A stretch of 5,914 nt of DNA from JBGPIK01 sp041484845 (GTDB lineage: Bacteria > Desulfobacterota > Binatia > UBA9968), in assembly GCA_041484845.1 (NCBI GenBank), contig JBGPIK010000417.1:1-5914 (forward strand). The letters are read 5' to 3'. Under the pieces are notes generated by a model, which saw only the letters and a list, made by a program, of their open reading frames with translations, searched no databases and had not been told where the DNA came from. This document shows positions 1 through 4,738 of this stretch, one piece after another. Each line of letters starts with the position of its first letter. Position 1 is the stretch's first letter. The position numbers and the translations under genes are program-made.

Positions 1-264
1 ACGCAGCGGGCGTTTGGCATACAGGTACTGAAAAAATACTTGCGCAGTAATGACCCCGCGCTGCTTGAGGATCTTTACGAAATGTACATCCTGCGCAATA
101 TTCCGCGCATTCCAGGGCCGTCGCCTGAAGCCGTTAAGACCATTCTTGATCAAATGGCCGAGACCGATCCGCGAGTGGTTAATCTCCGCCCGGAACAATT
201 TATCGATTCGCGGTTTTTTCAAGAACTGGAGAAAGAAGGATTCATCCAACGCTTGTGGAAGTAG
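1..264 (+). CDS. ABC transporter substrate-binding protein, NMT1/SsuA-like, C-terminal fragment
   Basis: The reading frame is open from base 1 and ends at TAG 262-264, so this is the last 87 codons of a gene whose start lies left of the window. The fragment looks like the C-terminal helices of NMT1/SsuA/TauA-type periplasmic binding proteins, which deliver small organic or sulfur- and nitrogen-containing ligands to an ABC importer. The visible signs are the IPRIPGPSPEAVKTILD stretch, in which a proline-rich turn precedes a helix, and the ending FIDSRFFQELEKEGFIQRLW, which matches the usual 'fvD-x-s-f-hx-eLe-xx-GFi-xx-Lw' close of these proteins. The ligand cannot be read from this part. The gene converges on the radical SAM gene, and no partner permease or ATPase is visible. 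The family assignment rests on remembered C-terminal patterns only. Confidence 0.72.
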   Translation, partial: TQRAFGIQVLKKYLRSNDPALLEDLYEMYILRNIPRIPGPSPEAVKTILDQMAETDPRVVNLRPEQFIDSRFFQELEKEGFIQRLWK

Positions 265-329
265 AGAGTCTTTCCCGTTCGTGGGGTCGCTCTCGCGGAC
301 TATAGTGCGCATAGGCGGAATTAATGAAC

Positions 330-354
330 TACCCCGCGGCAATATGACGGGGTA
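330..354. repeat. Palindromic hairpin, 7-bp stem
   Basis: TACCCCG at 330-336 pairs perfectly with CGGGGTA at 348-354 around an 11-base loop. It lies 66 bases after the stop of the plus-strand gene and is not followed by a T run, so it does not look like an intrinsic terminator. The ATGAACTACCCCG...CGGGGTATC layout resembles dispersed intergenic palindromes that I recall from deltaproteobacterial-type genomes. That family link is from memory. Confidence 0.5.
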
Positions 355-388
355 TCAGAACATAGCGATGAGAATTTATCCCAAAAAA

Positions 389-466
389 CGTCACCCCCGA
401 ATGTCCTAATCGGGGGTCCAGTTCCGATCTCGCCTGGATTCCCGATAGAAGCATTCGGGAATGACG
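389..466. repeat. 78-bp inverted-repeat element with a hairpin in each arm
   Basis: The two 33-base arms (389-421 and 434-466) are reverse complements at 24 of 33 positions around a 12-base spacer. Each arm is itself a hairpin with an 8-bp stem and a 9-base loop: ACCCCCGA 393-400 with TCGGGGGT 410-417, and ATTCCCGA 438-445 with TCGGGAAT 455-462. Four of the nine arm differences fall in the stems and keep each arm's own pairing intact; the other five lie in the loops. The element resembles the dispersed 'GTCATTCCCGAATG...ATCGGGAATCCAG' intergenic repeats of many environmental bacteria, which would make it a MITE- or REP-like unit. No transposase is nearby. Confidence 0.75.
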
Positions 467-496
467 GATTCTAAGAGGTCTGGGAATAGCTTCTTA

Positions 497-510
497 CGCA
501 GCACGCTGCG
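497..510. repeat. Short GC palindrome, possibly a decayed repeat
   Basis: CGCAGC at 497-502 and GCTGCG at 505-510 are perfect inverted copies separated by two bases. GGG follows only on the right side (511-513). This resembles one and a half arms of the dispersed palindrome CCCCGCAGC...GCTGCGGGG with its left C run lost. There is no T run on either side. With a stem this short, chance is a real alternative. Confidence 0.35.
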
Positions 511-598
511 GGGAATCAAACCCACGGCAATTGAATATCCCAGCAAACGACCTTCGCGGCTCGATTACACCATCGCGCCGTGATCATCATTAGTCGCC

Positions 599-2263
599 TC
601 ACGTAATAGGCGCATCATCAGCGGGACCTAGCCAGGGAATCGGGTTAGAAGAAATCGGCTCCGATTCTCTTGATGGGACCGGGCCCCGATACTCCGTACG
701 CATCAGACGCGGATGCTGGAAGAGATTGGCTTTGATGGCTAATCCGGACCAGGCAGCCGTTCCGATAGCGCCGATAGCTTCGACTTTCTGGAGAAGAACG
801 GGTTTACCCAACTCCCGGTGAACTCGCTGCTGAAGCGCTCCGATCCTTCGGCGGACGTCCTTGGTGGGGCCGAATAATTTGCCCGGTAGAAACGCCGGAT
901 AAGCTTTTCGCAGCTTGGTGGCGAAAAGATCGGCCTTCTCACGCATGATCGGAATGTTCGAATCCTTCCATTTGAGATAACCATTGAGCCAGGTCTCTAC
1001 TACGCGATAAATGGAGGGACCGAGGCGCCGGAAGTCCTCATCGAAACAATTGCGCTGGATCGACTCGATTTCGGCGGCCGTCATTTCGTTATGTTTCACG
1101 ACAGAGAAAAAGCCGGTCGCCCTGCGATAGTATTCCTTCGGCTTTTCGTCGACATATTCGTGAAAGAGATTGTTCTCCTTCACATGTTTAAAGAATGGCG
1201 TGCCCGGCACGGGCCCATAGATGAGGAATTGGGAAAAAGCCGGCGTCAGTGAAAGAAGGCCGTCCAGTTCCTCCTGAATTATCTCCGGCGTCTGATAGGG
1301 AAAACCTACGATCATCGACGCCAAAATAGTGATCCCGTGCTCTCTAAACTCGGTGAAAACCTCGGCAACGGGGCGACCGCTCTGCTTGTCATAGCCGGAT
1401 CGAGTACCCTCATAGCCGATCCACATCCCGTCGATCCCCATCTCCATGATCTCGGTGACGGTATAACGACTGAGGGCCCGAACGCTGGCGAAACAAAAGA
1501 CCGATAGGGCCTTCCCCGCCTTCACCACACAGTCCCGGAACTCCATTGCCCGGCGCTTGTTGAGCAGGAAGTCCTCGTCCATGATCATAATGGACATCTC
1601 AGGGTCGATCTGATGATAGCCACGGACAACGTCATAGATATCTTTTCCGCTAGGCAGCAGTCGAATGTGGCGTCTTTTAAAAAAATGAGAGGTGCAACAA
1701 AAATCGCAACCATTTGCGCAACCCAAGCCGGCGAAGACCATGCCGCTCTGGCTGACCCTTTTTCCAAAGATCCTCATCGGGTTGATGATCGTGGGATGAG
1801 CATAGGGCATCTGGATCTCCGGCTCGCCTAATAATTTGCGCATGAAGGCGACACCCTCCTCTCGGCAGACATGATCCCCATATCCTTTCAACGCCTCGTC
1901 CGAGAGAACCGTGCCGTAAGAGCCAAGAATGATCTTGGTTCCCGGCGAATACTTGCGGATGAGCTGGACCATCTCCTCCATGATGTGGAAGGTGGCCATG
2001 ATGAAGGCAATGCCGACGTAGTCGTAGCCTTCCTTTAACTCGCGGATCAACTCCGCCCGTGTTGGGTACTGGAGTACAGTGGTAGGAGCGTCGAGGTTAG
2101 CGGCAATGTATTCCAGAGAAAACTGGGTATGCAGGGAACGCGGACTGAACATCCCCTGGGCTCTGGTGACCTGACCGTGAAGAAGCTCGTAGCCAACGCT
2201 GGGAGCATCGCCATACGCTTCTCCCAACGGCCGGCAGACACTGGTAAGCAGGATTTTTTTCAT
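599..2263 (-). CDS. Radical SAM protein with N-terminal cobalamin-binding-like domain
   Basis: This 554-residue protein has the layout of class B (B12-dependent) radical SAM enzymes. Residues about 45-147 look like a cobalamin-binding Rossmann fold: YDYVGIAF at 80-87, KIILGSYGTVL at 110-120 and an HVCREEGVAF segment at 131-140. No DxHxxG cobalamin-ligand motif is visible, as in some other members of this superfamily. The radical SAM barrel starts with CANGCDFC, giving C182, C186 and C189 for the 4Fe-4S cluster, followed by C190. DEDFLLN at 229-235, MWIGYEG at 280-286 and SMIVGFPYQTPE at 316-327 fit later barrel strands. About 150 further residues, rich in basic and aromatic residues, carry no domain I recognise. 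The substrate is unknown; methylation or another radical rearrangement is inference. ATG 2263 is the only plausible start, because no ATG, GTG or TTG lies between it and an in-frame TGA at 2309-2311. The gene lacks its own Shine-Dalgarno sequence and begins inside the ATGA overlap with a leader ORF. It appears monocistronic. Confidence 0.85.
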   Translation of the reverse strand: MKKILLTSVCRPLGEAYGDAPSVGYELLHGQVTRAQGMFSPRSLHTQFSLEYIAANLDAPTTVLQYPTRAELIRELKEGYDYVGIAFIMATFHIMEEMVQLIRKYSPGTKIILGSYGTVLSDEALKGYGDHVCREEGVAFMRKLLGEPEIQMPYAHPTIINPMRIFGKRVSQSGMVFAGLGCANGCDFCCTSHFFKRRHIRLLPSGKDIYDVVRGYHQIDPEMSIMIMDEDFLLNKRRAMEFRDCVVKAGKALSVFCFASVRALSRYTVTEIMEMGIDGMWIGYEGTRSGYDKQSGRPVAEVFTEFREHGITILASMIVGFPYQTPEIIQEELDGLLSLTPAFSQFLIYGPVPGTPFFKHVKENNLFHEYVDEKPKEYYRRATGFFSVVKHNEMTAAEIESIQRNCFDEDFRRLGPSIYRVVETWLNGYLKWKDSNIPIMREKADLFATKLRKAYPAFLPGKLFGPTKDVRRRIGALQQRVHRELGKPVLLQKVEAIGAIGTAAWSGLAIKANLFQHPRLMRTEYRGPVPSRESEPISSNPIPWLGPADDAPIT

Positions 2264-2289
2264 AATGTTAGCAACGAGAAGCTGTTCAC
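2260..2289 (-). CDS. Nine-codon leader ORF overlapping the radical SAM gene start
   Basis: A GTG at 2287-2289 opens a nine-codon frame encoding MNSFSLLTL and ending at TGA 2260-2262. Its stop overlaps the ATG of the radical SAM gene (2261-2263) in an ATGA arrangement, the classic layout for translational coupling. The GTG is preceded at a four-base gap by GGAGGGAG, the only strong ribosome binding site in front of the radical SAM gene. Three of the nine codons are leucine (TTG, CTA, TTA). What the sequence shows is the SD, the start, the short frame and the overlap; that it is translated and passes ribosomes to the next gene is inference. The alternative is that the G-rich tract is chance and the main ATG is used directly. 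Confidence 0.45.
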   Translation of the reverse strand: MNSFSLLTL

Positions 2290-2293
2290 TTTT

Positions 2294-2301
2294 CTCCCTC
2301 C
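2294..2301 (-). promoter_or_regulatory. Strong Shine-Dalgarno site serving the leader ORF
   Basis: Read on the minus strand this is GGAGGGAG, a near-ideal anti-16S match. It lies 4 bases before the GTG of the leader ORF but 30 bases before the radical SAM ATG, which is too far to serve that start directly. This spacing is the main reason for proposing coupled translation. Confidence 0.5.
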
Positions 2302-2324
2302 GTCGGCCTCACCGGAAAACAATA

Positions 2325-2337
2325 CGTTGTCGCAACG
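2325..2337. promoter_or_regulatory. Operator-like palindrome, proximal site
   Basis: CGTTG and CAACG form 5-bp inverted halves around TCG. The site lies between the candidate promoter and the leader ORF of the radical SAM gene. It shares the core TTGTCGC with the palindrome at 2423-2434. A regulator binding both is only a possibility, since palindromes this short also arise by chance. Confidence 0.25.
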
Positions 2338-2358
2338 GCACAGGTTAATTTTGTAAGC

Positions 2359-2387
2359 ATAGCACGTTTTTCACTTTTGAAATGCAA
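2359..2387 (-). promoter_or_regulatory. Candidate sigma70-type promoter for the radical SAM gene
   Basis: On the minus strand, TTGCAT (2387-2382) is separated by 17 bases from TGCTAT (2364-2359). The -35 box matches TTGACA at four of six positions and the -10 box is a poor match to TATAAT. Transcription would start near 2352, giving an untranslated leader of roughly 90 bases that includes the proximal palindrome and the leader ORF. It is the best pair I see in an AT-richer stretch, but it is weak. Confidence 0.25.
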
Positions 2388-2422
2388 TACAAGGCCAATT
2401 AAGCGGAAATGAGCAGGAATAC

Positions 2423-2434
2423 TTGTCGCGACAA
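2423..2434. promoter_or_regulatory. Operator-like perfect 12-bp palindrome, distal site
   Basis: TTGTCGCGACAA is perfectly self-complementary over 12 bases and lies about 36 bases upstream of the candidate -35 box of the radical SAM gene. Its half TTGTCGC recurs in the palindrome at 2325-2337, on the other side of the candidate promoter. The pair could be operators for one dimeric regulator. I do not recognise the regulator from the motif. Confidence 0.3.
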
Positions 2435-2610
2435 CAAATGCGGATGTTGGATCTGACGCAAAAAATCGCAGTCGGGAACAGAGACGTCGAGAATGCCTCA
2501 GGAATGTTCTGAGTTTGCTGTTAAGGCTCAGCTCACAGAATGTTTTGCACGTGCTGCCTATGGATGAATGTTCGGAATTATCGAATAGCAAGCGGCTGAA
2601 CTCGCACTCA

Positions 2611-2648
2611 AATCCCCCTTTGTCCCCCTTTTCCAAAGGGGGAATTTT
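2611..2648. repeat. C-rich/G-rich palindromic repeat, copy A
   Basis: CCCCCTTTG at 2614-2622 pairs perfectly with CAAAGGGGG at 2634-2642 around an 11-base loop. The left side also has a second CCCCCTTT (2624-2631) that can pair instead with the same right arm (2635-2642) around a 3-base loop, so two alternative hairpins are possible. Short A/T runs flank it (AAAT...ATTTT). It looks like the common dispersed intergenic repeat 'AAATCCCCCTTT...AAAGGGGGA', which I know from many deltaproteobacterial-type genomes. Confidence 0.7.
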
Positions 2649-2659
2649 CTCCGCAGGAC

Positions 2660-2721
2660 TTTAACCCCTCCCTTTGATGAACTCAGGGCAGGCTTTGGAA
2701 AAGAGGGGAAGAGGAGATTTT
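2660..2721. repeat. Same repeat, copy B, inverted and interrupted by a short insert
   Basis: Read on the minus strand, this resembles copy A: an AAATC start, a C-rich segment, then CTTTTCCAAAG (2703-2693), identical to 2628-2638 of copy A. Its hairpin is interrupted: after CTTTG (2672-2676) come 16 bases, ATGAACTCAGGGCAGG (2677-2692), and then a second CTTTG (2693-2697). The outer arms CCCCTC 2665-2670 and GAGGGG 2703-2708 still pair. The inserted core resembles another dispersed short repeat of the type 'CCTTCGACAAGCTCAGGGCAGG', usually found as a separate intergenic unit. Both family links are from memory. Confidence 0.6.
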
Positions 2722-2787
2722 CGGGTGGATTGAGACGCAGATTGCGTGGCGAATTTCTGCGACACGACACTAGCGACGCCCGCTTAA

Positions 2788-4503
2788 TCAGATTTGTTCG
2801 CGCACGCCGAAGCGCTTGCTGATCGATTGCGCGACCGCCACGAGAATAATCAGCAGGCTAAAAATCATGACGCCGAACGCGCTCAGTTGCGGGAACGACC
2901 CGTTTTCCCACAGGTCGTAAATCACCACCGCCGCCGTGCGATTGTTCGACCGCGCCAGCATCATCGCGATGGTGAGCTCACGATAAGCGTGCACCATCAC
3001 CCAAAACCACCCTGCCGTAAGTCCCGGCCGCAAGAGCGGTAGGTAGATCCGGCGGAAGTTGGTCCACCAGGTTCCTCCCGCGACCGCCGCCGCTTCTTCA
3101 AGCTCGGTATGAATTTGCAGCATCGAGGTCGACACAAATCTCAGCGCTACGGCCATATATCTTGTTACATAGGCCAAGCCGATGATCGTGAGGGTTCCGA
3201 GAAGCGGCACCGGCACCAGTAAGTAAACCCAGAGAAAAGCCGTACCCAAAACAACGCTCGGCACGGCAATCGGAATGAAGCCGAAGAAATCGAGCAGTCT
3301 ACGACCGCGCAACCGGCTCTTGTTGACGAAATAACTCACGGCCGAGACCAGCAGCATCACCGCCGTCGCAGCGCCAAGACCGATCAGCGTGCTATTCCAT
3401 AGGGGTTGAAGGTGGTAGGCATAGTCGTCGAAAATCTCGCGATAATTACTCAGATCCATAGATTCCAACGCGCGCAACGTCGGCGCTTGGTAACGTGGCA
3501 AGAACGACGCGTAAAGCATCACCAAAAACGGCAAGCCGGTAATCAAGAAAATTAATAGAAGACTTCCGGCGCAAGTCACAAAGCGCCAGGGTCCGAGATC
3601 TATGCGCCGCGGCCGGAAATCTTTTCCGGTCACGGTCTGATAACGTTCGCCATGGCGCAGGAGTCTAAAATAAAGCGCAAGAAGCACCACGGAAAGGGAC
3701 AGGATCGCCATTGAGTACGCGCTCGCCAAACCCCAATCGGTCGGCGTTCTCGAAGTGTTAAAGAAAACCTCCGTCGTATAAACACGCACATTGGCACGTC
3801 CGCCAAGCAAAAGCGGCACTTCAAAATTCTCGATGCTGTAGATGAGCAATAACATGATGACGGATCCGACCGCCGGTAAGACAAGCGGCAAGGAAATCCG
3901 TCTCAAGGTCGCCCAACTCCCGGCGCCGGCTGCCGCCGAAGCCTCTTCGAGGCGCGGATCCATGGATTGAAGAGCCGCAGAGAGCAGCAGATAAGCCAGC
4001 GGGGTCGTCTCCAGTGAATGAATCCACACCATGCCCCAAAAGGAATAAATATTGATCAGCCGCTTCGCGCCCGTGAGCGTTTCTATAAAAAAATTAAGCA
4101 GGCCGATGCTCGGGCTCGCCATCAGAATCCATGAAATAGTGATTAGAATTCCCGGAATGATGATCCGGCCGATGGTCAAAATACCGACCAACCGGGCCAG
4201 CGGCGTGTTGGTTCGATCGACGACCCACGCGAGGAAAGTTCCCAAGGCGAAGGAAACCGTAACGGAGGCGAGCGCAAAACGGAAAGTGTTCCAGCTCGCG
4301 GTCCAAAAACCCATGGATCCGAATGCGCGAAGGTAATTGGCAAAAGAAAAAGTGAATGAAAAAAATTCCGCCTCACCCGGCCGCGCGACCTTGAAGCTGG
4401 TCCATACGACCATGAGAAGGGGCACGCCGACTTGGTAGACAAGGATGAGAACGAGCAGCGTCAGCGCGACTCTTTGCCCTTCCAGCCAACCCTGCCCTTT
4501 CAT
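2788..4503 (-). CDS. ABC transporter permease, fused two-domain, ferric-iron/FbpB-like family
   Basis: This 571-residue inner-membrane protein carries two BPD_transp_1 permease domains in one chain, the usual plan for FbpB/SfuB, ThiP and PhnU-type permeases and the usual length for them. About twelve hydrophobic segments are visible, six per half: near 13-35, 73-95, 105-128, 153-178, 206-224 and 262-280, then 308-332, 371-393, 402-430, 434-456, 490-510 and 540-560. Each half has an EAA loop that docks the ATPase: EASAAAG at 187-193 followed by RRISLPL 201-207, and EAAAVAG at 470-476 followed by RRIYLPL 484-490. The start ATG 4503 is fixed by an in-frame TAA six bases upstream, but its SD (GGTAA) is weak. 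A second in-phase-independent TAA follows the TGA stop within four bases. It lies 235 bases downstream of the binding-protein gene on the same strand and is presumably its partner. The substrate is not readable; a ferric complex, thiamine or an organophosphonate are all possible. No ATPase gene follows. Confidence 0.88.
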   Translation of the reverse strand: MKGQGWLEGQRVALTLLVLILVYQVGVPLLMVVWTSFKVARPGEAEFFSFTFSFANYLRAFGSMGFWTASWNTFRFALASVTVSFALGTFLAWVVDRTNTPLARLVGILTIGRIIIPGILITISWILMASPSIGLLNFFIETLTGAKRLINIYSFWGMVWIHSLETTPLAYLLLSAALQSMDPRLEEASAAAGAGSWATLRRISLPLVLPAVGSVIMLLLIYSIENFEVPLLLGGRANVRVYTTEVFFNTSRTPTDWGLASAYSMAILSLSVVLLALYFRLLRHGERYQTVTGKDFRPRRIDLGPWRFVTCAGSLLLIFLITGLPFLVMLYASFLPRYQAPTLRALESMDLSNYREIFDDYAYHLQPLWNSTLIGLGAATAVMLLVSAVSYFVNKSRLRGRRLLDFFGFIPIAVPSVVLGTAFLWVYLLVPVPLLGTLTIIGLAYVTRYMAVALRFVSTSMLQIHTELEEAAAVAGGTWWTNFRRIYLPLLRPGLTAGWFWVMVHAYRELTIAMMLARSNNRTAAVVIYDLWENGSFPQLSAFGVMIFSLLIILVAVAQSISKRFGVREQI

Positions 4504-4554
4504 GCTTTACCGTCGCGCCGTTGCGATCTTCAACGATGAGGCCTTGCGGGCCTG

Positions 4555-4602
4555 CCCCCTCCGTCATCCTCCCCCGCTTGCGGGGGAGGAAAGAGGTGGG
4601 GG
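4555..4602. repeat. Long GC-rich palindromic repeat between binding protein and permease
   Basis: TCCTCCCCCGC at 4567-4577 and GCGGGGGAGGA at 4580-4590 form a perfect 11-bp palindrome with only TT between the arms. An outer pair, CCCCCTCC 4555-4562 and GGTGGGGG 4595-4602, extends it with one mismatch. The 'CCTCCCCCGC-GCGGGGGAGG' core is a widely dispersed intergenic repeat in proteobacterial genomes, from memory. It is transcribed between the two transporter genes and could form a stable RNA stem there, which in known operons favours higher yield of the upstream binding protein. That role is inference. Confidence 0.7.
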
Positions 4603-4630
4603 TCGGAATTACACATTGCAGAATTCAAAT

Positions 4631-4657
4631 TTTCCATCTGAGATTTCCAATTTGAGA
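4631..4657. repeat. Two-unit imperfect tandem repeat
   Basis: TTTCCATCTGAGA (4631-4643) is followed directly by TTTCCAATTTGAGA (4644-4657), the second unit differing by one inserted base and one substitution. It sits in AT-rich sequence beside the GC-rich palindrome. It resembles low-complexity 'AAATCTCAAATTTGAAAT' intergenic repeats seen in some environmental bacteria. No function is apparent. Confidence 0.45.
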
Positions 4658-4707
4658 TGCCGAAGGCCCTCCACCGGCCATCACGTGTCGCCGTTCGATC
4701 GCAGCAT

Positions 4708-4731
4708 GTCATGGCTTTTATCCGCAATGAC
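4708..4731 (-). other. Stem-loop just after the binding-protein stop codon
   Basis: GTCATGGC (4708-4715) and GCAATGAC (4724-4731) pair at seven of eight positions around an 8-base loop. On the minus strand the stem begins seven bases after the stop of the binding-protein gene. No T run follows, so it is not a standard intrinsic terminator. It could protect the 3' end of the binding-protein message, or be chance. Confidence 0.3.
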
Positions 4732-4738
4732 TATGCCG

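Larger units (their letters stand above)
265..598. other. Gene-free gap between convergent genes, rich in palindromes
   Basis: I find no credible gene in these 334 bases. The open frames here are short, and the longest merely continues out of phase from the upstream gene. The gap holds a hairpin at 330-354, a two-hairpin inverted repeat at 389-466 and a small palindrome at 497-510, all annotated separately. Both flanking genes end here, yet no stem followed by a run of T is visible on either strand, so a classical intrinsic terminator is not supported. The palindromes could still help end transcription or protect 3' ends. The remaining bases show no pattern I recognise. Confidence 0.7.
2290..2787. 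other. Gene-free stretch between permease and radical SAM gene
   Basis: No convincing gene lies in these roughly 500 bases. The longest frame, minus strand 2286-2636, begins inside a palindromic repeat and encodes a low-quality sequence with no recognisable domain. No Walker A, ABC signature or Walker B motif can be found, so no remnant of the expected transporter ATPase is visible. The stretch carries the upstream region of the radical SAM gene (about 2290-2440) and two inverted copies of a repeat (2611-2721). A weak stem, CTCAGGA 2495-2501 with TTCTGAG 2505-2511 including one G-T pair, lies between them and has no T run. I see no terminator directly after the permease stop. Confidence 0.6.

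Noticed and set aside
50..409. A 119-codon plus-strand frame overlapping the left-edge gene
   Set aside because: It overlaps the recognised binding-protein frame, has poor composition and runs into the inverted-repeat element.
2264..2600. A cobalamin riboswitch upstream of the radical SAM gene
   Set aside because: It was looked for because of the B12-like domain. No B12-box (GCCACTG) is visible on the minus strand, and no multi-stem leader is evident.
2286..2636. A 116-codon minus-strand open frame before the radical SAM gene, ending at the leader GTG
   Set aside because: It starts inside palindromic repeat copy A, has no SD, and its predicted protein has no recognisable domain or sensible composition. 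It most likely reflects the absence of stops.
2611..2648. Intrinsic terminator for the permease
   Set aside because: The stem is strong, but on the minus strand it is followed only by ATTT, and it lies about 140 bases after the stop. The fit to a dispersed repeat is better.
2611..2721. CRISPR-like array
   Set aside because: There are only two copies, they are inverted relative to each other, and there are no equal-length spacers or cas genes.
2558..2770. A 70-codon minus-strand open frame containing PALSSSKG
   Set aside because: It is almost entirely translated repeat sequence. The PALSSSKG phrase is what the short inserted repeat encodes in this frame and recurs in spurious predictions.
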